Below are positions 1-9,793 of a stretch of DNA of 64,000 nt, in pieces. Position numbers and translations under genes: made by a program. The DNA comes from Cephalopachus bancanus (taxonomy: Eukaryota > Chordata > Mammalia > Primates > Tarsiidae), in the NCBI GenBank assembly GCA_027257055.1, contig JAPVLO010000622.1, forward strand, positions 1-64,000, given 5' to 3'. The notes below the pieces were generated by a model. The model was not told the origin of the DNA and searched no databases. It was given only the letters and a program-made list of their open reading frames with translations. The first letter of the stretch is position 1. Each line of letters opens with the position of its first letter.

Positions 1-40
1 ATGTCAATGTCATTCATAGTGAGTGTATTCAGTTACGGTT

Positions 41-332
41 TTTTTTTTCTTCTTTTTTTTTGAGTTGGAGTCTCACTCCATTACCCAGGATGAAGTGCAG
101 TGGCATCCTCATGGCCATTGTAGACCCAGTGGGCTCAGGTGATCCTTCCACCTCAGTCCATGTTGGTGGAACAACAGGCATCCGCTATCATGCTCGGCTA
201 CTTTTTGATTCATTGTGGGGACCAGGTCTTGCAAAACTGCTGGGGCTGGTCTTGAACCCAGGGTCTCAGGCAATCCACTTGCCTCAGCCTCCCAAAGTGC
301 TGGGATTACAGGCTGAGTCACCGAGCCTGGTC
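41..332 (-). mobile_element. Alu-type dimeric SINE, reverse orientation
   Basis: A poly-T head is followed by the reverse complement of a 7SL-type dimer: GAGTTGGAGTCTCACTCC, then CTTTTTGATTCATTGTGG (the linker region), then CCCAAAGTGCTGGGATTACA. The copy is diverged. The linker differs from human Alu families. Confidence 0.85.
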
Positions 333-336
333 TACT

Positions 337-770
337 TACATTTCAAGGAGTATTTTCCATATGTTTGTTCTCAAGTGGAGAATAATATTGAAGACATTTT
401 TGTGGTATCATTCCTTTAACTTTGTATAACTAACATAGTTGATTTTGTTTATTTTACTGGTCCAATTTCTTCAGGTGATAAATAGGATGATTTTATAAGT
501 TAAGAGGTTGTTTTGACTTCTTTTTTTTTTTCTGACTATCAGAGAAGACAGTTTTTGGTGTGTAATAAATATTTCATAATTAGATACAAATATTTCTCTT
601 AGAGTCAGTTGGTGGCTTTATGTAAGAGACCAAAGACACCCAGAGTGATGTAACGGCATTGATTCTACATGTGGATTCTTTAAACTGTCCACTCTCATAC
701 TTTGCATGTTATGTGTATTACAAATTGTATTTTTACAATTATCTTAACAAATTAGCTCAGAAAAATAAAA
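337..770. other. AT-rich unique sequence, no gene seen
   Basis: This stretch has no recognisable coding frame or repeat family beyond a short T run near 521-531. It looks like ordinary intergenic DNA. Confidence 0.5.
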
Positions 771-1030
771 CCAAATGCTGAGTGTTCTCACATATAATTG
801 AGGACTAAATACTGGGTACACGCAGACTTCAAGATGAAAGTGGCAAACAGTGGGGACTGATGAAGGGGGAAGGAGGGAGTCAAGCATAGAAAAACTGCTT
901 ATTGGACATCATCATCCGTGTTTGGGTGATGGGTTTAACAGAAGCTTAAATCTCACCATTACTCAATATACCCATGTAACAAACCTGCAGGCATACCCAC
1001 TAAATTCAAAAGAGAAAAAAAATAGAAAAT
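771..1030 (+). mobile_element. LINE-1 3' end (end of ORF2 region and 3' UTR)
   Basis: The text resembles the conserved primate L1 tail: GAGTGTTCTCACATATAATT, then ACTAAATACTGGGTACAC, then CAATATACCCATGTAACAAA followed by CCTGCAGG, ending in an A-rich tract. The element is 5' truncated. Short open frames inside it are shadows of the L1 tail. Confidence 0.85.
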
Positions 1031-1246
1031 CATGAAGAAAATATATCTTTACAATTCATTTAATGAAAATGGGTCATCCTATAGTTTTTCATCCTGGCCA
1101 TATTCACCATGGGAATCTGAGATTGTGATGGAACAGGGGAGCCTGGTCTTGCTGTCTTGGGTTACAGAGGCAGAATAGTTGGGGGAGGCAGGAGATGCTG
1201 AACACTTCATGCAGTTTCACTGAAACACATCTTAATATCTGTCTGA

Positions 1247-1543
1247 GGTCGGACACAGTGGCTCATGACTATAATCCCAGCACTTTGAAAGCATGAGTTA
1301 TGAGGATTGCCTGAGCCTACGGGTTCGAACCCAGCCCTGGCAATTTGTTGAGACCTCATCTCTACAATAAGTTTTTTTAAAAAAATAGTTGGTCATAGTG
1401 GTGCATGCCTGTAGTTCTAGCTACTTGGAAAGCTGAGGTGGAAGGATCACCTGAACCCAGCAGGTTGAGGTTGGGGTGGCCAGGAGTGTTCCACTTCCCT
1501 CCAGCCTGGGTGACAGAGTGACACTACAACTCAAAAAAAAAAA
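1247..1543 (+). mobile_element. Alu-type dimeric SINE
   Basis: The copy starts GGTCGGACACAGTGGCTCAT, has a mid A-rich linker (about 1363-1390) and a right arm with CCTCCAGCCTGGGTGACAGA, and ends in an 11-bp A tail. It is a full dimer with point changes. Confidence 0.85.
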
Positions 1544-1734
1544 GATTTTACACATTCATTTTTCTAAAAACGTTTCTATATGGCACCAATTCTCCTTCTA
1601 CTGTAAGCTTTAGTTTTAGTGCCCCATAGTAGAAAAGTTCGTTATAAAAGATTTGAAAAGCCATCTGTAATCAGAACCCTTGTGACAGCTTGTGTAAGGC
1701 TGAATTGTTTTCTGGCACTGTCGCTTCTGTGTCT

Positions 1735-1862
1735 TTTTTATTTTTCTCAGTATCGCTGTCACCCACGTTGGAGTGCAGTGGCATGCTCATGACTGCCGCA
1801 GTCTAGGCAATGCTCCACAAGTCCTGCCACCTCATGCTTCTCCTGCCCCATTTCCTGAGACA
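1735..1862 (-). mobile_element. Alu-type SINE fragment, reverse
   Basis: TATCGCTGTCACCCACGTTG and GGAGTGCAGTGGCATGCTCA match the reversed right arm of the local SINE family. The left part is missing. Confidence 0.7.
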
Positions 1863-1905
1863 GGACTGTCAGCCTCTAAATGCTGCAAAAAAAACCCTGC
1901 TTTTA

Positions 1906-1963
1906 GGCGGGGTGTGGTGACTCATGCCTATAATCCCAGCACTTTGGGAAGCCAAGGTGAGAC
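1906..1963 (+). mobile_element. Alu-type SINE 5' fragment ending at the ERV junction
   Basis: The first ~58 bases of a SINE left arm (GGTGTGGTGACTCATGCC, then CCCAGCACTTTGGGAAGCC) stop abruptly where retroviral integrase sequence begins. No target-site duplication pairs this edge with the right edge of the LTR at 5486, so the junction looks like a deletion or recombination and not a clean integration. Confidence 0.75.
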
Positions 1964-2615
1964 CTACTTTTGTTAATATTCCAGCAGGAGTTAATCCACG
2001 AGGATTAAAACCTAATGTATTATGGCAAATGGATGTAACTCATGTACCTACATTTGGAAAATTGTCTTATGTGTATGTTACTGTGGATACATTTTCTCAT
2101 GTTATTTTAGCCTCAGCAAAAACTGGAGAAGCTTACAAGGATGTGGTGCAACATTTATTTTTTTGTTTCTCACAATTAGGTATGCCAAAACAACTTAAGA
2201 CTGACAATGGTCCTGCATATACATCAAAATCTTTTCAACAGTTTTGTTCTCAATTTAATATTTTTCATTCTACAGGAATTCCTTATAACCCACAGGGTCA
2301 AGCTATAGTTGAAAGAGCCCATCAAACTTTAAAAAATCAAATACATAAATTACAAGAGGGGAGTTTAGGTATAGTTCTCCTCATCATGTTTTAAATCATG
2401 CTTTATTTGTTATAAACCATGTAAATTTGGATTCTTCAGGCAATTCAGCTGTGGCTAGACACTGGAACCCAGAAGGAAATGTTAAACCTATGGTAAAATG
2501 GAAGGATCTTCTCACAGGCCGATGGAGAGGGCCTGATATATTACTAACCAGTGGGAGAGGATATGCTTGCATATTGCCACAGGATGCGTCAACTCCTGTT
2601 TGGATTCCTGATTGA
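1963..2615 (+). pseudogene. Retroviral integrase remnant (catalytic core and C-terminal domain)
   Basis: The catalytic DD-35-E triad is visible. The first Asp is in WQMDVTHV (codon at 2032), the second Asp is in KTDNGPAY, and the Glu is in AIVERAHQ after exactly 35 intervening residues. The frame closes at a stop at 2392-2394. Similarity resumes in another frame from about 2395 with the C-terminal domain ([11 protein letters not shown], then [10 protein letters not shown]) up to 2615, so there is a frameshift near 2370-2395. The first 13 residues of the open frame come from the upstream SINE. The N-terminal HHCC zinc domain is absent. The piece is a broken retroviral gene with no host role inferred. 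Confidence 0.9.
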
Positions 2616-3090
2616 TTCATTTGAAATGCCCTCCGCTAACCCAAAGACTGAGACGGGTGGCATGAATCCTGTTGAATCAAAGTAATAGACCGGAGAAAAA
2701 TATAAACAAAATAAGGGCTTTCACTTCCTTTGTCCTCTCCTATTCCTCCTACAACTCCAATTCCTGCCTTCCCTACTACCCTTGTTTCTTGTGTCCCTTC
2801 GCCTTTATCTGAGAAGGAAGGGCAGGTGTCTAGGGCTGTGGCACCTAGCTCTGACTTTCAGTCTTTCTCTTTTACCTTCGGAGAAGGGGCAGGTGCCAAA
2901 GGCCACGGCACCTAACCCAACCTCCAGACTTCTCACTCCCCCCACATATCTCTTCTCATAGGGGTGGCTCAGAAAAAAGGATGTTAAAAATTCTTCTTTG
3001 TTGTCTTCTTATGATAAATTTCTCTCAAGTTTAACTTTCCCAGATGGAAGTAAAGGAAACATATAAGTGAATCCTGTTAGCTAACTACAA
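2616..3090 (+). pseudogene. Probable env leader / surface-unit remnant, heavily decayed
   Basis: The position directly after integrase fits the start of env in class II elements. Only short stretches in shifting frames look env-like, such as a TFPDGSKGN-type motif near 3034-3060. No continuous frame remains. The assignment rests mostly on position. Confidence 0.4.
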
Positions 3091-3094
3091 AATA

Positions 3095-3288
3095 GGTGTT
3101 AATAAGCAGACTAGACTGGAAGGACAAGTTCTTTTGGATGTATTTTATCTCTCAATCAGCAGTGGCGCAAACTCCAAAAATTAGAAAAGGACCCACAAAC
3201 CCCTCAACTATAACTATTGGACACAGCCTTTAAAGTCTTTAACAACTGGGAGGAGAAAAGAATGCAGGACCAAAAACATAAGATAAAC
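3095..3288 (+). pseudogene. Class I (gammaretrovirus-like) gag capsid C-terminal remnant
   Basis: Across two frames the sequence reads as the end of a class I capsid: an ISQSA motif, then KLQKLEKDPQTPQ, then TAFKVFNNWEEKRMQ. A stop lies inside (near 3212) and a frame change lies before it. This gag class does not belong to the surrounding class II element, so the segment is foreign to its host provirus. It runs directly, and in the same frame, into SMYD3 sequence at about 3289 with no linker. Confidence 0.65.
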
Positions 3289-3570
3289 TTACTGCGTGCA
3301 GTCCGAGACGTCGAGGTGGGAGAAGAGCTCACCATCTGCTACCTGGATATGCTGATGACCAGTGAGGAGCACCGGAAGCAGCTGAGGGACCAATACTGCT
3401 TTAAGTGTGACTGTATCCGATGCCAAACCCAGGACAAGGTGATCTGAAACTCTTTCACCATCTGTACTGCAGAGATGCAGAAAGTGGGTGTTGGCTGTAT
3501 CCTAGTATGTCTTTGCTCAATCACAGCTGTGACCCTAACTGTTCAGTTGTGTTTAATGGACACCACCTCT
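3289..3570 (+). pseudogene. SMYD3: SMYD3 exonic fragment, circularly permuted
   Basis: SMYD3 is a SET/MYND lysine methyltransferase. This 282-nt piece encodes the second half of its SET domain and the post-SET cysteines, with no intron. The order is permuted. Bases 3289-3438 encode the downstream part (LLRAVRDVEVGEELTICYLD to CQTQDK, about human residues 222-271). Bases 3439-3570 encode the upstream part (SLLNHSCDPNCSVVFNG, about residues 178-221). The two outer ends are adjacent to each other in SMYD3 mRNA, and 282 nt equals exactly the 94 codons for residues 178-271 as I recall the human protein. The segment therefore represents one complete turn of a circle opened inside codon 222. The second part starts with a stop (TGA for Cys in the VICNSF segment), so the copy is dead. 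Confidence 0.85.
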
Positions 3571-4628
3571 CAGCATACCTGCTTGCCCCTTCAATGATAT
3601 GGAAAAGGACTGGTCACTCATCCAGCGAGATACCGGCTTCCTGAAATGGAGAGACTGTGCTTATAACTCTAAGGTGGACTATACTGTACCTGGTGAAAGA
3701 GTATATATTAGTGACTGGGGTTTTAATGGTTCAACGCTTGCTGCAACTAGAAGACACTCCAATGAATGGGTACCAGACAAGCCATTCAACCTCATTTGTG
3801 GAGAGCCCTCGCAGCCCTTCAACCAGTCAGCCTGTCTAGGCCTGTTGGACAAACTCAGCAGTACCACATTAGGGATGCTTGCGGTTCTCTTACGTGTTTT
3901 AGTACTAAGTTGTTAAATTTGAGTATCATAGCAATGTTTATAAGGTGTCTTGTACTGGGTGTATTTTTAACTAATTGTGTGATGCCTTTTACGAAGGTTT
4001 TGTTATTCTTGAGCAGCCATCTTATTTGATGATTCTTGTATAATTGTCATTTCATTGGTATGATGCATATGGATTACAGATATTGTATGAGGCTAATGCT
4101 CTTTTAGAAAGACAGAAAAGACTTTTGGCTACTTTTAATTTTAGGAGTTACAGCTTTAATAGCTACTTTTGAGCTGTAGCATTATCTAGGGAAGTTCATA
4201 CAACTATGTTTGCTGATCGGCTGTATAAAAATGTTTCTATTGCCATAGCTATTCAGGAAATCACAGAACAGAAGTTGGAAAGTAAGGTTAGTGCTTTGGA
4301 GGAAGGAGTTTTAGCAGTAGGGCAAGAACTTGTGACCTTATAAAAGAAATTGGCTCTCCATTGTCACTCTGAGTTTAAGTCTGTCCATACTTGGGACAAA
4401 GTAACTTGGAATTTGGAACCATTCAGACCTGAGTATAGACCTTACTAAATTACATCAAGAAATTCAGGCATCATTTGCTAACCAAAAAACATTAATGTCT
4501 ATACTCATCAATGTGGGCATTTGTGGAGCAGTGATTCTTTTGCTGCTGTGTTTACTCCCAGTCATCTTCAGAGTGCTAAAGAAGAGTCAGCTCAATATGG
4601 AGTTTCACAGTTTCGTGCAAAATAAAAT
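3571..4628 (+). pseudogene. Class II retroviral env remnant (surface C-terminus and transmembrane subunit)
   Basis: After the SMYD3 patch an env-like frame resumes (ERVYISDWGFNGSTLAA, about 3692-3745). Further on, in shifting frames, there is a cysteine-rich segment followed by a VILEQPSYLM-type motif (about 3999-4040), a hydrophobic stretch like a fusion peptide (GVTALIATF, about 4145-4172), an ectodomain CHSEF and WDKVTWNL segment (about 4360-4415), and a membrane anchor (ICGAVILLLLCLLPVIF, about 4519-4570) with a short basic tail. Stops at several points make it non-functional. Confidence 0.7.
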
Positions 4629-4642
4629 AAAAAAGGGGGAGA
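4629..4642 (+). promoter_or_regulatory. Polypurine tract of the class II ERV
   Basis: AAAAAAGGGGGAGA lies immediately before the TG that opens the LTR. This is the place and composition of the plus-strand primer for reverse transcription, and it fixes the 5' edge of the 3' LTR. Confidence 0.8.
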
Positions 4643-5486
4643 TGTTGGGAGCCAGCCATGGAGGCCCACTGAGCATTAGGGATCAGGAAGGGCCGCTGAC
4701 CCCGAGACCACTAGGACATGTTCAGGAGCTATTTGACCCCATTTCCTCCCCCTTTCTACTCAGCACTAACCAGATTAAGCTCCTGTGAGCTCAAAACATA
4801 AAAACTCTGAGACCGGGATGAACACAAGTTAACTTTAGAAGCTCATTGCTCCCATCCTTCCGCAAACTGCAGTTTTGGCTTTCACACAACTTATAATTCA
4901 AACTCGGGTCACATCTAAGAGCCTTAGTATTGGTCACAGGCTTCTGAGTCATGATCTTAGGATTTATTGAAGGTGTAAATTGTAGAATATAGTTTTAGAA
5001 GACAGCCATTTTGTTGAAAGAATGCGGCTGGGTTACTTGCAGGTAGCCCACTGTGAACTTTGGACTGGGCCACATTCTAAACATTCTGGGATGGGCCACT
5101 TTCGTTTGTAAAGTAAATACTTAAGCTTCTATAGAATTGTTTAACTTGGCATGAACCAATCAGCTTAGGATGAAAAAGGTTTATAGAATATGTCAGTCAC
5201 GGATTAGGTTATCCTTTGTTATGGGATTTTAAGATTATCATGTGGAAAGGGTTTAAAGGCAATCATTGATTACGTTTTCATGGGTTAAGGTTTCTGGTGG
5301 GTGGGGGACGCCCCTCCCACATCTGACTTTGTGTACAAAAGACCCGTTGTAATTCCCAATAACACACATCGCTTCTGCACTAGACTGGAATCCAGTCTCT
5401 TTCTTTCTCTCTCTTCTTCCCCCCAATCGCCAATGCCGTCTCCACCTTTGGGGTACCCTGAACACGACTGGAGCTGGTCCCCGGCA
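4643..5486 (+). mobile_element. 3' LTR (844 bp) of the class II ERV
   Basis: The LTR begins TGTTGGGAGCCAGCC after the polypurine tract and ends GGAGCTGGTCCCCGGCA, giving TG...CA ends. The start shares TGTTGGGAGCCA with the solo LTR at 9794-11339 read on the minus strand, and both ends have a GGCTGG/GAGCTGG...CCCCG-CA type terminus, so the two belong to related LTR groups. The right flank starts CCTGAT. No matching copy survives at the left edge of the truncated provirus. Confidence 0.85.
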
Positions 5487-5488
5487 CC

Positions 5489-5778
5489 TGATGTGGCAGT
5501 GCGTGCCTGTAGTTCTGGCTAGTTGGAAGGTCACGGTGAGAGGATTGTCTGATCCCAGGAGTTTAAGGTCAGCCTGGGCAACTTGGTGAGACCTAACCTC
5601 TACAATAAATCAAAAAATGAGCCGGGTGTGGTGGCAGGCGCCTGTGGTTCCAGCTACTTGGGAGGCTGAGGCGGGAGGATTGCCAGAGCCCAGCAGGTCG
5701 AGGCTGCGGTGACCGGGAGCATGCCACGGCCCTCCAGCCTGGGCGACAGATTGAGATTCCAACTCCCAACCAGAAAAA
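5489..5778 (+). mobile_element. Alu-type dimeric SINE, 5' truncated
   Basis: It reads from a left-arm core through CTCTACAATAAATC and the linker to a right arm GGTGTGGTGGCAGGCGCCTG, ending CCAGCCTGGGCGACAGATTG and a short A tail. The LTR abuts its 5' side. Confidence 0.8.
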
Positions 5779-5780
5779 AA

Positions 5781-5825
5781 GGCCAGGCTCGGTGACTCAG
5801 CCTCTCATCCCAACACTTTAGGATG
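5781..5825 (+). mobile_element. Alu-type SINE 5' stub
   Basis: GGCCAGGCTCGGTGACTCAG followed by CATCCCAACACTTTAGGA is the head of a second SINE and breaks off at about 5825. Confidence 0.7.
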
Positions 5826-6112
5826 TAACAGGGGTTAAAACATAAATAAACTGGCGGTAGTTAAGCTCAAGTATGGACTCTGACCTTTCACAGTTAAAAG
5901 CTTCTTCTTGGAAACCGAAAGCACCTGCTGGGCTATGCTTAATTACTTAACTTGCTTCTTCTGCCTCTGTCAACCCCTCTGGCTTTTGAGTTTCCATCTA
6001 GGCGAGCAGGATGCTGTGGGTTGGCCCACTTGAGAAAAAATCCCCAGGTCGAGGAAATCAGTCCTCACCAGGATGTCATTTTGCCCTCCTTGAGGCAGGC
6101 CCTGGCTGGGTT
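5826..6112. other. Unique sequence, no gene seen
   Basis: I see no convincing coding frame or repeat here. Confidence 0.4.
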
Positions 6113-6388
6113 ATTTTTGTTACTTTTATTTTTTGCGGAGACAGAGTCTTGCTATGTGCCCCAGGTGGGTCGCGAACCCCTGGCCTCCGGCGATCCTTCC
6201 ACCTCAGGCTCCCAAGTAGCTGGAACCACAGGCGTGTGCCACCATGCCTGGCTAATTTTTGATTTGTGGTAGAGATAGGAACTCGCCAAGTGGCCCAGGC
6301 TCGTCTCAAACTCCTGGGCTCGGGCCATCCTCACCTCAGCCTCCCAAAATGCTGGGATGTCAGGCTGAGCCACCGAGCTCAGCCTCTT
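6113..6388 (-). mobile_element. Alu-type SINE, reverse
   Basis: The reversed element is recognised by GGAGACAGAGTCTTGCTATG, GGCTAATTTTTGATTTGTGG and CCTCAGCCTCCCAAAATGCT. It is diverged. Confidence 0.8.
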
Positions 6389-6390
6389 CC

Positions 6391-6606
6391 CATTTTTTCC
6401 TTAAGATTTTCTTTGTTCTCTTGCAGCTAGGTGGCCCTTTTCTCTTATGCCTTCCTTTGTGTTTTGTTTTGTTTGTTTTTCCGGATGGTGACATTCCTTG
6501 ATTCCTTTTATTCCCTTTTGAGTACCGCCTCTGGGTGTTTTCTTTGTGGTCCCTGTGATAAATGGAGAGTCTATAAAGCATACTAATCTTATGCCCATGC
6601 ATGTGT
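6391..6606. other. T-rich unique spacer, no gene seen
   Basis: The stretch between two reversed SINEs includes TTTTGTTTTGTTTGTTTTTC. Nothing coding is recognised. Confidence 0.4.
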
Positions 6607-6890
6607 TTTTTTTTTGAGTTGGAGTCTCACTCTGTCGCCCAGACTGGAGGGCAGTGGCCGCTCCCGGCCACTGCAGCCTCGACCTGCCGGGCTCCGGTGA
6701 TCCTTCCGTCTCAGCCTTCCACGTAGCTGGAACTACAGGCGCGCGCTCCCACGCCCGGCTGATTTTTTGATTTATTGTAGAGATGAGGTCTCGCTGCCCA
6801 GGTGGGTCTCGAACCCGCGGGCTCAGGCGATCCACTCACCTCAGCCTCCCAAAGGCGCGGGATGACAGGCTGAGCCACCGAGTCTGGCTT
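6607..6890 (-). mobile_element. Alu-type dimeric SINE, reverse, well preserved
   Basis: From poly-T it reads GAGTTGGAGTCTCACTCTGT, GCCTCGACCTGCCGGGCTCC, CTGATTTTTTGATTTATTGT and GGTCTCGAACCCGCGGGCTC. This is close to the local consensus. The Pol III B-box region is GGTTCGAGACC on the minus strand. Confidence 0.85.
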
Positions 6891-6944
6891 CTCTTTTGTT
6901 TAATGATAATTTCGTGTCGATGTCTGTGAATTGAGCGCTCGGAC

Positions 6945-7074
6945 CCTACCTCAGGGAGGCTGAGGCGAGTGGATTGTCTGAGCCCGTGGGTGTGAGACCA
7001 TGCTGAGCAACTTGAGCCTGGCCCACACAGTGAGACCCCAGCTCAAAAAAAAAAAAAAAAAAAAAAAAAAGAAA
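6945..7074 (+). mobile_element. Alu-type left-arm monomer with A tail
   Basis: GGAGGCTGAGGCGAGTGGAT, then a left-arm core, then GCCCACACAGTGAGACCCCA, end in 26 A residues. It resembles a free left monomer. Confidence 0.7.
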
Positions 7075-7339
7075 AAGAAACTAAGGGAATCACTTGAACC
7101 TGGAAACAGACACACGGCCCAGAGATTCCAAGCAGCAGACAGTCCTCGTGTGCCCATCTATTTACATCCATCATGGAGGGAACCCATGATAGTGAGAAAA
7201 GTTGCCCAAGCTCTGGCCAGCGGAGGGTCTGCAGGGAGATATGTTCAGCCTTGAGATGGAAATGAAGAGGGTGATGTTTTTTTGGAAGGTGTAACGGTTA
7301 TTGTCCTGGAGCTGTGTCTAGAACGCATCGCATCAAATA
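7075..7339. other. Unique sequence, no gene seen
   Basis: I find no supported frame or repeat family here. Confidence 0.4.
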
Positions 7340-7572
7340 AAGTCTGAGCCTGAACCCACGGGTTCGAGACCCATCTGGGCAACTTGACCAGACCTCATCT
7401 CTACAATAATTTAAAAAATTAGCCGGGCGTGATGGCATGCCTCTGTTGTTCCAGCTACCAGGAAGGCTGAGGAGGAAGGATCGCCAGAGACCAGCAGGTC
7501 GAGGCTGTGGTGGCCTCCTGGTCACTGCACTCCAGTCTGGTCAACAGAGTGACTCCAATTCAAAAAAAAAAA
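7340..7572 (+). mobile_element. Alu-type SINE, 5' truncated
   Basis: It contains GAGCCTGAACCCACGGGTTC, CTCTACAATAATTTAAAAAA, TTAGCCGGGCGTGATGGCAT and GTGACTCCAATTCAAAAAA. Confidence 0.8.
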
Positions 7573-7621
7573 GGACAGTGTTGAATGGATGACACGTTTG
7601 TGTCTAATAAGAAGAAAGATG

Positions 7622-7915
7622 AGGCCAGGCTCAGTGGCTCAGCCTGTCATCCCAGCCCTTGGGGAGGCCAAGGTGAGAGGACTGCCTGAGCCCATGGGTT
7701 CGAGACCAGGCTGGGCAACTTGGCAAGATCTCGTCTCTAGTATAAATCAAAAAATTAGCCGGGTATGGTGGTGAACACCTGTGGTTCTGGCTACTTGGGA
7801 GGCTGAGGTAGATGGACCGCTGGAGCCCAGCAGGTTGAGGCTGCGGTGGTCAGGGGTGGCCACTGTACTCCAGCCTGGGCGACAGAGTGAGACTCCGACT
7901 CCGAAAAAAAAAAAG
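7622..7915 (+). mobile_element. Alu-type dimeric SINE, nearly complete
   Basis: It starts GGCCAGGCTCAGTGGCTCAG, has the family linker ATAAATCAAAAAATTAGCCG at about 7741, and ends GACTCCGACTCCGAAAAAAA. It is flanked on both sides by copies of a ~50-bp spacer (7573-7621 and 7924-7972). Confidence 0.85.
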
Positions 7916-7984
7916 AAAAAAAAATGACAGAGTTTAATGGATGATGGGTTTGTATCTAATAAGAAGGATGAGGCCGAAAACAAA

Positions 7985-8418
7985 AGAAAAAAAAAAAAGC
8001 CTGGGTTTAACAGCCTTATTTTAAAAACGGGTTTTACAGTAGGGTGAAATGTCCCATTGTAGGATCTGCAAACACCTCCACGATGAGGTCGAAAGGGGTT
8101 TTCTTCTGTGGGGAGAAACAAGTTCTGGAGGGCGGCCGGAGCAGATTCTAGTTCTAAGACGGTTTCACCCCAAAGTCAGCCCCTTTTTAGGAGGACATTA
8201 AAGGCGTGTGTGTGTGTGTGTTGGCTCAGGCTCGGGGTACGAAAGGGAATCAAAGTTTGGCTTGCAGGTGCTTTGCTCTGACTGCTGAAGATGAAAGTGT
8301 TCTTCTCATTGTTTTATGAAGCAGGAGATGGGAATTTGCAGTGTCTGTCACCGGCATTGGGATAGGGAAAAGGGGATCGCCACCTAAGACGTATTAAGAA
8401 GGGAATTTCCTTTCCTTT
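7985..8418. other. Unique sequence with short GT run, no gene seen
   Basis: A (GT)n microsatellite of about 8 units lies near 8205-8221. No coding frame is supported. Confidence 0.45.
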
Positions 8419-9034
<616 letters not shown>

Positions 9035-9091
9035 CTCATCTTCTTCTTATTAGACACAAACCTGTCATCCATTCAACTCTGTCAATTTTTT

Positions 9092-9382
9092 TTTCTTTTT
9101 TTTTTGGAGTCAGAATCTCACTTTGTCACCCACACTGGAGGACAGGGGCATGCTCCTCACCCCTGCAGCCTCGACCTGCTGGGTGCCGGCAATCCTTCTG
9201 CCTCAGCCTTCCAAGTACCTGGAACTACAGGTGCATACCACATGCCCGGCTAATTTTTTTAATTTATTGTAGAGATGAGGACTCACCAAGTACCCAGACT
9301 GGTCTCTAACCCGCAGGCTCAGACAGTCCTCTCAACTCAGCCTCCCAAACTGTTGGAGTACAGGCTGAGCCACCGACCTGGT
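9092..9382 (-). mobile_element. Alu-type dimeric SINE, reverse
   Basis: GGAGTCAGAATCTCACTTTG through CCTCCCAAACTGTTGGAGTA. It is the third member of the reversed SINE-plus-spacer series. The spacer copy follows at about 9383-9431. Confidence 0.8.
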
Positions 9383-9430
9383 CTCATCCTTCTTAGTAGA
9401 CACAAACCTGTCATCCATTCAACTCTGTCA

Positions 9431-9545
9431 TTTTTTTTTTTTTTTTTTTTTCGAGTCGAGCCTCACTTGTCCCCAGGCTGAGTGCATGTCCACCCGCAGC
9501 CTCAACCTGAGGTTCGCGATCCTTCCTCAGCTCCCAAGTAGAAAA
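9431..9545 (-). mobile_element. Alu-type right-arm fragment with many dropped bases
   Basis: The text follows the reversed right arm but lacks single bases at many points compared with its neighbours, for example TCGAGTCGAGCCTCACTTGT and AGTGCATGTCCACCCGCAGC. The pattern suggests a low-quality consensus or strong decay. Confidence 0.65.
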
Positions 9546-9787
9546 CAGGAACCATCCATGTGTGCATCCATTCAACTCTGTCAATTTTTCCCCGGCTATT
9601 TCTTTTTGTTCTTATTGTCAGGAGTCTTAGCCTCACTCTGTCGCCCAGGCTGGAGTGCAGTGGCCACTGCAGCCTCGACCTGCTTGGTTCCAGCGATCCT
9701 TCCACTTCAGCCTCCCAAGTAGCCAGAACCACAGGTGTGCACCATCATGCCGGCTAATTTTTGATTTATTGTAGAGACAAGATCTTG

Positions 9788-9793
9788 CCAAGT
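9788..9793. repeat. Target-site duplication, left copy
   Basis: CCAAGT lies immediately left of the solo LTR and matches 11340-11345. Confidence 0.9.

Larger units (their letters stand above)
1963..5486 (+). mobile_element. 5'-truncated class II (betaretrovirus-like) endogenous retrovirus with 3' LTR
   Basis: In order the element holds the integrase core and C-terminal domain, an env leader remnant, a foreign insert (class I gag plus SMYD3), the rest of env ending in a membrane anchor, a polypurine tract and a 3' LTR. The 5' LTR, gag, pro, reverse transcriptase and the integrase zinc-binding domain are missing. All frames carry stops or shifts, so it is defective. The group within the HML-like class II elements was not resolved. 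Confidence 0.85.

Noticed and set aside
2730..2915. Pro/Ser-rich short frame as a gene
   Set aside because: It lies in decayed env leader sequence of the ERV and has no independent support.
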